Shown here: positions 9,974-22,265 of the stretch, piece after piece
How the letters are laid out: each line of letters begins with the position of its first letter
Position numbering within the stretch: position 1 is the stretch's first letter
DNA from: Phoronis australis
Taxonomy: Eukaryota > Phoronida > Phoronidae
Direction: 5' to 3'
DNA length: 64,000 nucleotides
NCBI GenBank assembly: GCA_002633005.1
Contig: NMRA01000185.1
Coordinates: 679,993-743,992 of the forward strand
Notes under the pieces: generated by a model
Told to the model about the DNA's origin: nothing
Database searches by the model: none
Seen by the model: only the letters and a program-made list of their open reading frames with translations
Translations under genes and position numbers: made by a program

Positions 9974-12024
9974 TTTTTTTTTTTTTAAATTTTTTTTATT
10001 CTCCCAGTTCAACATAAGTAAGGACAAAGGTCTGGGATTCCCTTGCCTTACTTTACAATTCAATGAAAATAAAGTTTACTAAGTTAAAAATATACGTGAA
10101 CCGGATTTTGAAATAGATTTAACAACAGAAAACAAAAACATACAAGACAATATAGTAGTATATGGCTCTGAAAAAAAGGAGGGGGGAGAGTATTTTGGAA
10201 TGATAAAATATCCTTACATTGCTATCAAATTATGCATTTGTGACCACCTGTTTGTAAATTTTTCCATTTGTAAATTTTTTGAATAAATATGTTTTTCACT
10301 GGAGTAATAACTGTTAATTTCTTTTGTTAATACAATTAAATTTGGAGGTTTACCCTTGAGACGTTGCTTATATAAATGGAACTTGCTGAGACACAAGATT
10401 AAATTTTGAATTGGCTGGCTTCTACATCTGTTTCCAAAGAAAACTGTAAGCACATTTGTACCAAGGGAAATATTAGTTTTGTTTCTAACCCAACCTTCAA
10501 CATTGTTCCAAAAATTTTGAACAACATCACATTGCCAGTATAAGTGAAGCAAAGTCTCAGGTTCAGTCTTACAAAACGTACACAAGGGGGAGTTGGTTAC
10601 CCCAATTTTGACAAGGTAAGAGTTACAGCTAATTATCCTATGTGACAGTCTAAATTGAAACCAACGAAGTTTCACGTCAAGTGTAAAATTCAGAAAGTAG
10701 GCAAATTTCCACCATTCTGTAGTGTCAGGTATTGCAAGTTCTGCCTGCCACTTCATCTCAGACCTAGGCCGGGCATATTTGTTTAGCACCAAAGTGTTAT
10801 ATATATGTTTTGTTCCCTTCTTGTCTGCAAGTAACAATTTCACAAAAATTGGGATAGAGGGTGCGTAGAAGGAAAACTTGTCTCTTTTTGAGATTTTCCA
10901 TTTTTGACAAACAGCCTCATTGAGCCCATAAAAATTCAAAAATATTGGTCTAAAATTGAACTTTTTGCAAAAACCTTCAAAAGATAACAAATATCCATGC
11001 TCGTCTAGTAGGTCTGAGATATAATAAACACCCTTTTCAAACCATCTTCTCCAAAATACAGTTTTTCCACCAATCAATACATTAGTATTATACCAAATTG
11101 GCTGATATGGTATTTCCTCCTGATCTATTATATTAGAAAAATCATACAGAAAGTTAAATAGTTCCTTCCAAAAAGGGTTCTCAGTTCGAGATGCTGCATA
11201 TTTGTAGAAATAGTTCCCAAATTTTAGACACTCCAATGATATCAAATCAGTGTTTAAGATGAGATTTAACCATGCAGTAGAATTTGTGGCTTTTAAGATC
11301 CTACGCATCCATGTTATCTTAATTGCCTTTACAAAAGAGTAAACATCTATCATTTTACAACCACCCATTTCATAATGTTGAATCATGGTTTTGCGCCTAA
11401 TTTTGTCACACTTTCCTCCCCAAATATAGTGAAAAAACAGTTTTTCTAGTTCTTTACAAAACAGATTATTAGGGATTGGCAAAGAAGATAAAACATGAAT
11501 CAGTTTTGGTAGAAGAAATGATTTGACCACTGTAACTTTACCAAGAGTACTTAAGTTTCTTTTTGACCATCTCATAATTTCTTTTTTAATATCAACCAAC
11601 TTGCGATCAAAATTTAAAATACTCATTTCCTGGATGTCAGTAGAAAAAACAATCCCGAGCATACTAAACTGTGAGGTAGACCATTTTAAGTCCTTTTCAG
11701 AACATACCCTTGAATTACTTTGCCTCATAGAACCTATCCAAACACAAGTTGTTTTTTCTAAATTAGGAGTTAGACCAGAATACTTTGAGAACTGGTCAAG
11801 CAGATCAAGAGAGTTTTTTAATGATCTTTCGGAACCATCAAGTATGATAGCAGTGTCATCTGCATATTGAACTAGTTTAAATTCATGAGCTCCAATTTGT
11901 ATACCTTTTATATTTTTGTTTTTCCTAAAGAGAATTCCCATAATCTCAGCACATAGTAGAAAAAGATAGGGAGATAAAAGGTCTCCTTGTTTACAGCCTC
12001 TGCCCATGATGGGCAGAGGCTGTA
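9974..12024 (-). mobile_element. 5'-truncated Tx1/L1-type LINE insertion with 14-bp target duplication
   Basis: The target duplication aacactttcatctt occurs at 9960-9973 and 12025-12038. On the minus strand the element ends in an A-rich tail (T-run from 9973) after a ~230-nt 3' UTR, the hallmark of target-primed reverse transcription. It landed inside the 9478-12321 TIR element, so it is the younger of the two. The 5' end carries a short inverted copy of its own sequence (see the 11989-12027 entry). Confidence 0.9.
10214..12007 (-). pseudogene. LINE ORF2 C-terminal portion: reverse transcriptase fragment plus C-terminal zinc region
   Basis: A 597-codon frame, uninterrupted to its stop, starts in the middle of the polymerase at the GCKQGDLLSPYLF block. 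It carries the catalytic YADD box (LVQYADDTAIIL) about 50 residues in, then thumb/connection sequence with GGKCDKIRRKT-type motifs. It ends with a zinc-binding cluster CTFCKTEPETLLHLYWQC near residue 490. The endonuclease and the N-terminal polymerase blocks are absent through 5' truncation. The first Met is created by the terminal palindrome and is not a natural start. The absence of stops over 1.8 kb implies a recent insertion. Family: Tx1/L1-like by motif style. Confidence 0.85.
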
Positions 12025-12027
12025 AAC
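11989..12027. repeat. Perfect 18-bp inverted repeat at the LINE 5' junction
   Basis: The arms gtttacagcctctgccca (11989-12006) and tgggcagaggctgtaaac (12010-12027) are separated by tga. The outer arm is an inverted copy of the LINE's own first bases, and its last three bases overlap the target duplication. This resembles a miniature 5' inversion (twin priming or template snap-back) made during integration. Confidence 0.85.
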
Positions 12028-12330
12028 ACTTTCATCTTAATTACATGTTATAAATAGTTGTTACAAATGGGGTTTTAAACATGGAATGTCGGACACAAAG
12101 ATTTCTTTTCCACACAAATTCGCCACTCATCAGGACATACACTGTCTGGTTCATGAACTCTCGTGACCTGTGGCTACAGTCAGCAGCAGCAGAATGTAGG
12201 TCAAGGTTCTTGGTTAAGAATCTCTGGCAGACAGTCTTACTTGAGCGATAAAATGACACGTGATTGATGAAAAGCGCCATCTGTTAGCCGTAAAGGTTTT
12301 GGATGAGCGGGTACCTTTTGCACCACCATC

Positions 12331-12689
12331 AGTCTGTAATTTCAGCAGTTTTACCTTATGGAAAAATCACGATCATAGTTTGTTATATAGTTGTAACATT
12401 AGCTATTACAAATTTCACAAAACTCAAATTGTTCAAAAGTATTTATTGAAAATTAAACATCATACAGGTATTTGAAGGTGAATTCTTCACATCACAGTGA
12501 AGTCAAACTGGTTCTCAAACCTTATCAGTTCTTGGCCACAAAAGACATATCACTAAGTTCCTGATGTCTCCGACTGTAAAATCCGTGACAATCAGACTCA
12601 AGGACAAAACTGCCAAATGTAGCCTGTCACTTTAGATGACAAACCTAATGATACATTTTCGCAAAGATAGGAGCAAGCATTCTGCATTT
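12331..12689. other. Intergenic, no feature recognised
   Basis: AT-rich, with no supported coding or repeat structure. Confidence 0.35.
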
Positions 12690-13156
12690 TGTGCCTGAAC
12701 CTGCTATCCCGGTATCTTACGGATATTGCAGGATGAGTATACGCAACTGGGTACATACCCAGTCAGCAGCCCAGTGGGCGTCACTTAACTCCTGCAGAGA
12801 CCAAGGAGAATTTTCCCAACGTGATCAAACCAAAAGGTTCAAAAAGCCTTCTGAGTCTAGATAGATTGGGTATAAGACACGTCATTCAAATTTTGATGGG
12901 CCACTGCAACCAAGCCCGACACAGGCACATTACTGGGCATATGGGGAGCCCTGTGTGTCCCGAGTGTGGTACTGACGTAGAATCTCCTAAACACCTGGTA
13001 GAGTCTTGCCCAGCTTTTTACAGGCTAAGGAGCAACCTACTGGATGGCACTGTTACATGCCTACGACATATAGTGCATGGCAACAAATGGAAACGTCTGT
13101 CTGTTTTCCTAAAGGAGACTGACAGACTTGAAAACTTTCTTCACGAGGAGCCATAA
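12690..13156 (+). pseudogene. 3' fragment of a second LINE ORF2 (C-terminal zinc-binding region)
   Basis: The open part (12821-13156) includes SLLSLDRLGIRHVIQILMGHC followed by the cluster CPECGTDVESPKHLVESC, the arrangement at the end of ORF2 in RNase H-bearing LINEs of the I/R1/Jockey type. The 5' extension (about 12690-12820) shows related sequence (HTQSAAQWASLNSC) in a neighbouring frame, so there is at least one frameshift. It is followed by noncoding sequence and a T-run at 13260. It is a different family from the LINE at 9974-12024. Clade assignment is tentative. Confidence 0.65.
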
Positions 13157-14230
13157 TTGGGGTCTCGTGCCTTTGCTCAGGTGTTTTGTGCAATGGGCCC
13201 AACTATGAGGCCTGCGCACGTTTGATGCACCGCAAATGACATCAGACCACCTGCACTGCTTTTTTTTTTTTAATGATACATTTGTGTTGTGTGTGACTGT
13301 CAGGATGCAATGTACCGGTATTGGATGATATGTTCATTTCCTTTATCAGGTGTCTTTGTGATTTTTATTTTTTGTCCAGCAGTTTCCAGTTTTGTTTTGT
13401 GTTTTGTCAAACTGTTGTACGGTAATCTAAGAAGTCAGACATGTAAATGGTAAAAATGCAAAGTTACAAAATGGCAAAACCCTTTCGATCATTTTAATGT
13501 TAGCTAATACCTTATGTACAACTCTGCAATTAGCCCAATATCTAAATGATTTTCAAAGTTAGCTAAATTTGAACATTTTAGGGTCCTATGTATTCTAAGG
13601 TTTCCCCATACATCACTTATTGTGAAGATATAACTACATACGGGTTTTGTAGTATGGTATTTATCTTGTTAAGTACATTTTTGTGAGCATATGGACCCGT
13701 CTTACCCCTTTCCCCCTTTTTCTTCATTTCGGACCCTTCCTTTAATTCCTTTGTCCATAACTACACGTCGCTTTCCCAACCTTCATATTGGACTATTGTT
13801 ATCACTTTGGTCAGCTCTTGGCTATCATAGGCTGATGATGGTCACGTGCTTTTAGGTTTTCTCTTTGTTATCCATTCTTGTGTTTCAGTTCATCTTCTTA
13901 GTGACAACCACGTTGACGTACGTCCTAAAACTTCTGTTACCTTCATGTGGCTGGCGCTTTTTTATTGCCCATCTTACCAGATATCATTGTTTTTTATTTT
14001 GCTTATTTTGTATTCACTATCCATTACTTGTAATTGTTTATGTCATAGTATACGACCTTATATGGCCTACCTTGGTTTCCTTTTCATCTCTGGTAATGAG
14101 CTTGCGCTGCACATATCATTTATATACTATTTGGGATTGATGTTGATCATGAATATTTTATTTCATAATTCTTGAATATTGTTTCTCCAATGTACTTTTT
14201 TAATAATCTTTTTACCTTACTTTTCAGGTC
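13157..14230. other. LINE-fragment flank and T-rich intergenic DNA
   Basis: The first ~120 nt may be 3' UTR of the LINE fragment. The rest is T-rich with two overlapping ORFs (13846-14175) made of hydrophobic codons, with no domain or gene context. I see no gene. Confidence 0.35.
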
Positions 14231-14640
14231 TCAAGGGGACTCGCCCATGGATGCTGTTGAGGTGGTCTGTTGAATAAGGGATGAGGATATTGTGGGACCA
14301 TATGGAGGGGTAAGCATGTTACGGGTCTGTCTCAGGGAAACAGGCGCACAATGGCCAGTCTCGGTGGTGGGAAGGGACGCAACACATGATATTGGAGGGA
14401 GGGGGCTTGGGTGGCACTGGAGATGGCTGGCCTGCTCAGGGTGTGGAAGGCATCTGTTCCATAGGGACAGAGATGATGAGGGGTCAGTGTGACATCTGTA
14501 GAGGACCATTCTGTAAGGAAAGGGGTGATGAGGGGCCTACTCAAGGTGTCGATGTGACCTATGGGGAGGACAGGGATGTGAGAGGTCTATTCCAGGGAAA
14601 ATGGCTGATGAGGGGCCTAGTCAGGGGGTAACTTGTGTCC
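14231..14640 (+). repeat. G-rich degenerate minisatellite-like region
   Basis: The plus strand is strongly purine- and G-rich. The word gatgagggg followed by tc or cct recurs at about 14476, 14527 and 14606, and cagggaYa-type words at similar spacing. ORFs on both strands here are composition artefacts. Confidence 0.45.
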
Positions 14641-15245
14641 ACGTGGTGCCTCGGGACTACTGGGATGATACTGAGACAGTTTTTGGGGTTACAGGTGTGA
14701 GAGCACCATCCAGGGATAAGGGATGTTAGGGCCACTTACGTTTCAGGGGAGTTAATGTCATTTGTAGATAAGTGCAAGTATTCAAGTTTTCTGTTTTAGT
14801 GACATATCTTCATATTAAAAGTGTTCATATAACTATTTTAAGGTGAAGTATTTATATGTAAGCAGTCTAACACATATTGTGTGGGATTTTTCCTTTGTGT
14901 TGTGTGCTTGTTATGTTTTATTTAATAATTCTTACTGCAGCAGTAATCCATTGAATCTTCTCTATGTTAAAAGCTAAAGGAATACCTTCATTTTTCTTTA
15001 TTAATATTTATTTGGGGCACAACAACCCTTCATTGCTCTTGGCACCAACAGTTGGTCTGCTTTGCTAATCCCACATTTCTGACTTGTTTGTATTGAGCTT
15101 GAGAATCTGCGTTTTTTAATTGTTAGATTTAACTCATTTGTCTTAAATGTATTTTGCTGATATTTTGAACATATGTAAGTTTTTTTCAGCTTAGAAGTTC
15201 AAAAATTGATTGAAAGGAGGTGAAATACCATTGCCATGTGTTCGC
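14641..15245. other. Intergenic, no feature recognised
   Basis: AT-rich, no supported structure. Confidence 0.35.
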
Positions 15246-15634
15246 TTAAAGGAGAGTGCCACCCGATTTAATTAGTCTTTTTTTTGCCGTCTTAATCGGT
15301 CTATATCCACATCGCCTCGCATACGGTCGACCTTACCTTGCCAAGAGGTGTAGCGTTAACCTGTGAGGAAGGTGAGAAACGACGCTAGCGACGTCAGTGG
15401 TTCACATGCATAGTGAATGCATCGTTCCCGCTTGTCCGAACTAAGCAGCTGCGAGGAAAGCGGGTATGTCGTTTTTTTACTTCCTCGAGAGTCCGAAATG
15501 CTTAGAAAGTGGCTCATGGTAGTGGGAATGAAATGTACGCTGTAATTAGCAAGTATGAGGCCGGGAAACATCTCCGTGTCTGCAGACGTCGACAGTGCCT
15601 GACGAATGTCGGCTTACCAAATAACTCCATAGAC
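15246..15634 (-). repeat. Dispersed repeat family, copy B
   Basis: Inverted relative to copy A. It starts at ttaaaggagagtgccacccg, runs through cggtctatatccacatcgcc and gacgctagcgacgtcagtgg, and ends at cttaccaaataactccat. It contains the segment after the conserved gtaagc donor but not the coding exon. It lacks the minisatellite found beside copy A. Confidence 0.75.
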
Positions 15635-16420
15635 TCTATTCACGCGGGGGACATTAAAATCCAAAGCGAGGCTCACTGCGATAAACAAAGCGGAAATTGA
15701 CATTGCGTGAGTTAAATGGCCGGTCCAACCTGAATATTAAATCTTAAAAAATGTGTCAATAATTAACCACAGAGACGTAGAAAAATACAGTTAAAGAACA
15801 AGTCAATGCACCAAAGAGTTGTCTGACGAAAGGATATAGTTTTTTTTCCGGAAAACTAGGTTCGAAATAAAAAGTAAACATGACCAAATTGCGGCGATCG
15901 TAGTGTTACGGATTAGGTATCATGCTGAATGCAGGGTTACATTTCTTCTAATAAATTCTTGATAAAAATGTTTTCTACACGAACCAGGTCATCTGGTCGT
16001 ATTGTTGACGAGTTGAAGATATATTCGAGAGTGGTGGCTCATAGCATTTTGCTATCATGTGCAATTGTCACATCTGGTTTAATTTGATGATCAAGAGTAG
16101 GCCCAGCATATTAGTTTCAAGCATAGCCTAGGTCCTGGTGAGTTAGGCACTACCGGGACTAACATTGATCTGAAATAATACTTGATGTTATTAAATATAT
16201 ATTTTGATTACGATAAAAAACAGGCTCGCAATTGAAAATAAAAATTATATGACCATCAATTCTGCTTTCTTGGTTTTAATAATTACGTCTATTTCATGTG
16301 TTATATTTTTCAAATATCAATCTCGACCAAGTTGAATTTTAAAATCAAAACACCTAATTCTTTCGTCCAAAGCATAACCTCGTTTTAGAGTTCAATTTCA
16401 GTTAACTGGACAAAACACAG
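15635..16420. other. Intergenic, no feature recognised
   Basis: No gene or defined repeat seen. Confidence 0.35.
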
Positions 16421-17060
16421 TGGCGGATTTAGAGGGGAACCAAGGGGGCCATGCCCCCCTTAAAATTCAGTTCAGGAGCGCGAATGTCTGACGGGTAAAA
16501 TCCTGGATAATACTCTGCCTTGCCCCCCCCTCCCTAACTCAATGTCCTGGATCCCCCCTGGAACAACCATAGTTATCATCTTTCTTCAGAGGCCTCGTTT
16601 ATATCCTAGGGAAAGGTGCCTGTGCGGCCATCTGAAAGGGAAACGTTTCGCCGAGTGACGGGTCAGTGAAAAATCTGCGGACCTCCCGATCACCATCAAT
16701 AACATCCCGCCCTGTTGAAAGCTCTCATAGCTCTGTCTCAAGTAGCATTTTCAGTGGCTGATCTAAGATACCATGAGGGGGGGGCCGACATCCTCGGAAG
16801 CGCTGGGCAAAACGGGATTGTATGTACGCAAGGCAGGCGGCCCGGAAGATGCGGGCGTCGAGGATGTATACCTTCTGTTCAGGAAATCTGTCGTTGGACT
16901 AAAAAAAAACGGAACGTGTTTTCCCCCCTCGTCCGCTACCATGGTTCTAGCTGGAACTCCGTATTACCTCCCGCTTCACGTTTTGCTGGTTTATTTTGCT
17001 TGCGGCAGTCAAGAGGGGGGACGGGCCCCTGCCCCCCCCCTAAATCCACCTATGAGTTTG
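16421..17060. mobile_element. TIR element of the cagtggYggatttag family, about 640 bp
   Basis: It begins cagtggcggatttagagggg and the reverse complement of its right end reads ataggtggatttaggggggg, flanking G/C-run-rich subterminal sequence (16436-16555 and 17020-17045). Two overlapping ORFs of 109-131 codons lie inside but have no recognisable domain. It is related to the copies at 3247 and 25305. Terminal positions are approximate. Confidence 0.5.
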
Positions 17061-20000
17061 TACTTTTTCAAATTGTCACCTCTGTGGTCACAGGTGATTT
17101 GAACCATTGAAGAGCAATTTTCAATCACTAAGGGAATTTTTAGACCTCGTGGGGCCGGGAATTTCGCGGGACTTTTCAATATTTTTGAGAGGGGAATAGG
17201 GCCGATATTTGGCCCCAAAATTGAGGGATGGAGGGCCCTGTCCTTTTCGTAAAGAAAACTGCATCACGCTTCAACCCGTAATCGTGAAAACCAGCCTGGC
17301 TAGCCGAAGATTCTCCGGTCACGGGTCCTCGTTGCTATGAAGGCATCCGAGATGTGACAAATTATGATTCGAAAACAGTTATAAATTTGATACGGACATA
17401 TTTTCTTTCGTCGCAAGGACCCAACGCTTCCGAATCCCAACGTCCTTAAGGATTGTAAAACAGACAGTTGAGTGTCCGTGTAAGAATAAATATTGATTAA
17501 GTAATTAGTAAGAATAGATCCATTTTAAGTTGCCCAAAATTTGTGCGTGTGTACTTTTAAATCATGGGGTCAGACTTGTTTGACATGTACTTTAACGTCA
17601 AAATCTACAACTTTGGGTTCTGGGGTCAAAGTACTCTAGAGATTCTAGAAAATTCTGAGAACAAATTGTAACAGCCTATAATATGTTTGGATATGATCAC
17701 TAAAAAAGTAGAATGTTATATTATGGCTGAAATCAACAAGATAATTAGATGAGCTATAGTAGTTGAAGCATAAAGACTTGGTACAGTGTACAAAGGCAAT
17801 TGTACAACAGAGCCATCTCGTGGAAGATTCTAGGAAGTATCTTGGAAAGGTCAAGGATTAACGAACAGGAAGTTAACTAAGAGCTTGTCACTTGCATCGT
17901 GGGTAGTAAAGTGTTTCGTCACCAGCCAGAGATTGTGACCAGCAAGAAGAATCGCGGGTAGAAGAAATTGCCTGCAAGTGTTGCATCACCAGATACGGTG
18001 ACCAGCAAGTACACTGTCGCTATGGAGGCACAGAACAGTTCTCACTGGGTTTTGGCCAGCAAAACACACATCACTTGATTTGTCACCTTCTCTTCACTCT
18101 GTCAAAAACAGGATGCAAAGAATGACATGTTTTCAATTATTTCACATAAAAATCCCTGCAGATGAGCACAGAAACTTTATTCTCTCTTGTATTTTTGACC
18201 CTTTCATTCCCACTGAAAACCAAGCTAGACGAAGAAAAATAAGGGCAAAAAATGCAAAATTGGCACTTTTCACCTCAAAAACACCACTTCCCTGCCGATG
18301 CACGACTAAAGCCAACATTAGAGTCTGAAAGCAAATTTCCTACCGATTCCGAAAATGTGGTCCAAAAGTACTGTCAACCAACTAGTTCTTTGGCAATTCT
18401 TGCTTGTTTGAGGGCTACCTAGAATCACAGCCAATTTCTCAGTCGATACCCAGCAATGCACAATGGGACTATTCGGAAAATCTACAATAACTAGAGGGCG
18501 CGCGTGTACTAGTGGTGATAGATTAACAGCCTCGATTTCGTGAGCCCTTTAAATACATGGTGAAATGGCTTGCAGCCGTGCCAACTGAATCTGAGATTGC
18601 GTGAAAAGGGTGCTTCTATGAGAGGAAGTAAGCACGACCTTATACAAAGGTAAGGTTGTGATTATTTTAACGATTATTCCATGCTTCTTCTACCGATGCC
18701 TGTTAACTGAGGTACTCGCCGATGTCGACTTCGCGGCAGTCGCCAGTCGGGTTAATCTTTGTTTGTTGTGATATGTGATACGATACTTGACGTAGCAATC
18801 GGGATCTTTTCGTACATCAAAGCATTATTATTGTTTGGAATGATTTCTAACAGTTTATCAGTGACAGTTACATCAATCAATGCTGAATGTTTATGCTGTC
18901 AACTCGATACAGGTTAATGAGTTAAGATTACAATCCAAGCCCAATGCCAAAGCGGGGTACGTGACAAATATCCATTGCATTAGACTATTTCTTTACTCCC
19001 TATCATATGTCGTCTGGAAATCTATTACACGTTGAAATGGAAATCTATCAAGTCTGTTTTCACGTAACCTTTGGTTTTTAGGTTTGAGGGCTTGTACCGT
19101 GCAGAGGAGATATGCATCGCTTCTGCACCGTCCCTGAATGGACAAAAATTGGTTTTTAGCATTTGACTGCAGCTAACCAACAAGACCTTCCCATCCAGTG
19201 CAGATCTTTTGTCAAATCCTACTTTCAATATTGGAGGCAACGAACAAAGCCTTTGAAAAGGAACAGCTATTTTTAAAGAAAGGTGTGTAAGTCATTTTGT
19301 TAATTTTCTTATTCAAGTCCTTAGCGGGGGATTGGCATGGGGGGTTGGGGTTGTATATTTGGTACAACTAAATGTGTGGAAATAACAGGTAATACATGTT
19401 TGGGGAAAAGAGCATGGTGAGGTAATTCTTAACCTTCATGAAGTCCCTTCGAATTGATTTCTTGAAACTGTTTTGCTACTTGTATCAATTGTAAACCCAT
19501 GAAAATATATTACATTTTCTGAATTCACAGTGACTGAATAGTCTTAACTCATGCCTTGAAATGTTGCAAGTCATTATAAATTCAAATGACTGCCATTTTT
19601 GTGAAAATTGCATTTTTGATGGTGCCTTAAGGTTTGTAATTACTCTTAAACAACAGAAAGATTAATCATCATTTTTAAATGACCCAAGTCTTCATATCTT
19701 CTATTAGAAGAAAAATTAAAAGTCTGAGAAACGGTTCCCTCAACCTTAGACTAGAAGTATTCTTGACAGACCCATGAACCTGTAATCGGAGTTTAAAATT
19801 GCTGAAAGTATCAAAATTAAAAAGTCTTGAAAATGGGTAACAAAGGTTTGAAGTTGTCTCAAAAAGCTTGTATATTTTGCAGACAAGTGATGCGTTTACA
19901 TAATTGTTATGGCTACGAATAAAAAATAAAGACACAGTTTAATGCAATGCTTATTATATACACCCTTGGTTTCTGAAAATAGTAATTATTTAATTTTATG

Positions 20001-20215
20001 TGAAACTGTAGAGCAGTCACCATATATTTTTGAATAACAGGGATAATGTTTTTGACCCAATCTGGTGTACTTAAATATTCACATTTCAATATTTGTTCCA
20101 GGTTCAGTGACATTTTAAAGCCACTTCAAGCTGTATCATAGACAAGCTTTATTACTCCGTTCTCTTCCCACAGCACTTCCACACACCAGCAGTGCTGCAT
20201 GACACAATGTACAAG
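17061..20215. other. About 3.1 kb intergenic, no gene recognised
   Basis: Only short ORFs occur. A TATA-like tttaaata at about 18549 followed by a good donor context (caaag|gtaagg at about 18650) could mark a noncoding first exon on the plus strand, but nothing downstream confirms it. Confidence 0.35.
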
Positions 20216-20722
20216 TCAGTGGCCCTGGAGAAATGTAAATCGCAGTACTAAGTAAATTCCAGTTTCGATAGCTGTTACCAGCGCTTGTATCACTGGATCT
20301 TCACGGCTTGCTGCACGTACCTCTTCTACAGTAATTGACTTCGGGACTGCAGTCTTCATTACATACTGAATGAAAGCTTCTCCTGCGTTTTGTCGATTCG
20401 GCTGTGTCACTGGATGACGACTCATGTAGTCTGCTGGGTTGTTCTCGTTTTTTCCTGGACGATACTGCACGGTCATTTCATATGGCATAAGTCGTAGTCT
20501 CCATCGCTCCATTCTTGCTGTGGTCGGCTTCTGGCTCTTGATTATACCAAGCAAAGGTTTATGATCAGTGGTGATCGTGAAGGTTGAGCCATAAATGTAG
20601 ATATGGAACTTTTCAACTCCAAAGACAAGTGCGAGCATTTCTCGGTCTGTCTGTGAGTATCGTGTCTCAGTGTCAGTGAGTGCACGGCTTGCATACGAGA
20701 TGACTTTACCTTCTTGCATCAA
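20216..20722 (-). pseudogene. Gypsy-type RNase H, broken off before integrase
   Basis: It continues from the reverse transcriptase after a frameshift at about 20722. Motifs include GKVISYASRALTDTE, QTDREMLALVFGVEKFHIYI and TDHKPLLGI, ending with DYMSRHP typical of the RNase H to integrase linker. Similarity to pol stops after VTAIETG (about 20260), followed by unrelated codons and a stop. Integrase is absent. Confidence 0.85.
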
Positions 20723-22170
20723 GACTCAGCACCTAGGCCAACTGGGCTTGCGTCGGCTAGTATTTCGGTTTTCTTCTGATGGTCGAAATATGCAAGTACT
20801 GAGGTACTTGTCAGCGCATCCTTCAGGTTATTGAAAGCTGTCTCTTCATCTTTGCCCCATGACCATGTGACATCCTTCTTGGTGAGACCTCGTAACGGTT
20901 CAACAATGGTGGCATAATGACGAATAAATCTGGAAAGGTACTGCGCCATTCCGAGTAGAGATCGAACTTCTGCAGATGAGGAAGGAGCATTCATGTCGAG
21001 GATGGCCTGAGTCTTGGACGGTTGTGGAGATATGCCTTGTGCACCAAACGTATGGCCATAGAAGGTAAGTTGATTCACAGAGAATAGGCACTTCTCTTTG
21101 TTGAGCTTAGCATCACTGTCGTTCAGCCTCTTCAGTGTTGCTTGTAGGCTTGCATCGTGTTCCATCTGGGTTTTGCCGAAGACAATTATGTCGTCTGAGA
21201 GGTTCTTGGCACCTGGGATGTCCTGAAGTAACTGTGCAATAGTATTCTGAAATAGTTCAGCTGCAGCGTTGACTCCAAACAGTAGTCTCTTGTATCGTCG
21301 TAGACCAACATGTGTTGTAAATGTGGTGATGAAGCGACTTTCTTCGTCCAACTCTAGTTGATGGTAGGCACTTGACATGTCTAACTTGCTGAAGACTGTA
21401 GCCTCATTCAGGTCATGGACAAGGTCATCAATAGTCGGCATGATGTGCTTGGTTCGCTTAATCGCTTTATTGGCTTCTCTCATGTCGACACACAGTCGTA
21501 CGCCTTCTTTCTTGGGTATTACTACAAGTGGGCTAATCCATGGGGTGGGGCCGTTGACTTCCTCAATCACGTCGAGATCGGTCAGTCGTGCAATTTCTTG
21601 TTCGACATCTTTTCGCACGTGAAATGGAATGCGTCGATGCCTCTGAGTTATCGGTTGTATGGTGTTATCGATGTGGAGCTTGATCTTGACATCTTTGAGT
21701 TTGCCAATGCCTGGAGAAAACAGATGAGAATACTCTTCACTCTCCGGGATGGATGACTGGAAGGCATACTGGATGAGACCAAGTGCTTGGGCGGTTTGTC
21801 CACAAAGTAGGCTGCAAGTGGGACGGTCACGTTGAATCAGGTAGAAGGTCGCCATGCATTTAGAGCCATTATACGCCACTTCCGTTTTGAAGGAGCCCAC
21901 TACGTCGAGGCATGCATCTTGTGCGTATGCGTAAATCTTCGTCGACCGGGGTTGTAGTGTAGGTCTCTCAGGAAAATGCTGTAGCATGGACTCGGGAATA
22001 ATATTCACTGAAGCTCCCGTATCTACAATGAATTCTACTGATGTATTAAGGAGTGAAATAGTGACCCTTGTGCGAAATGTCCAACTTTTCCACAGTTCAG
22101 ACAGTATCTCCCTTTTGCAGGACATATGGTGTTCGCAGGATGGGGAAAATCTCCACCACAGTTGCGACAC
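20719..22170 (-). pseudogene. Gypsy-type protease and reverse transcriptase
   Basis: A 483-codon frame. The retropepsin active site DTGA is at residues 50-53. The polymerase carries KLDM with the first catalytic Asp near residue 264 and the SDD box near 325-327, followed by the connection domain up to EILADASPVGLGA. The first ~30 residues are out-of-frame zinc-knuckle sequence, showing a frame break between gag and pol. The frame ends at 20719 where a one-base change separates it from RNase H. It is not functional as it stands. Confidence 0.85.
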
Positions 22171-22265
22171 ACACGGTTTCGTTTTCGCCAGTTGTTGTTG
22201 GGCTTGTGGTTCTTACTGGTGTGGGTCTGCCCTGATGATGTTCGCTTCGGGACTCGCGAGTTGAA

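Larger units (their letters stand above)
9478..12321. mobile_element. Non-autonomous DNA transposon with 49-bp TIRs and 9-bp target duplication (Mutator-like), split by a LINE
   Basis: The terminal inverted repeats at 9478-9526 and 12273-12321 are 49 nt each with a single mismatch, beginning gcaaaaggtacccgctcatc. Both sides are flanked by the direct repeat accaccatc (9469-9477 and 12322-12330). A 9-bp duplication with G...C termini fits the Mutator superfamily, though other groups are possible. Without the LINE insertion the element is about 780 bp and shows no transposase, so it is non-autonomous. Confidence 0.8.

Noticed and set aside
10214-12007. Treating the 597-codon ORF as an active cellular gene
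   Set aside because: It starts in the middle of a polymerase domain, its Met comes from a junction palindrome, and the whole unit is bounded by a LINE-type target duplication and A-tail.
13846-14175. Hydrophobic ORFs resembling multi-pass membrane proteins
   Set aside because: T-rich DNA gives leucine, phenylalanine and isoleucine codons in every frame. Two overlapping frames look equally hydrophobic, and there are no splice or start signals.
16715-17110. ORFs of 131 and 109 codons
   Set aside because: They overlap in different frames, lie within a MITE-like element with G/C runs, and match no recognisable domain.
18540-18660. Promoter and first noncoding exon on the plus strand
   Set aside because: A TATA-like word and a good donor exist, but there is no downstream acceptor or coding sequence to confirm a gene.
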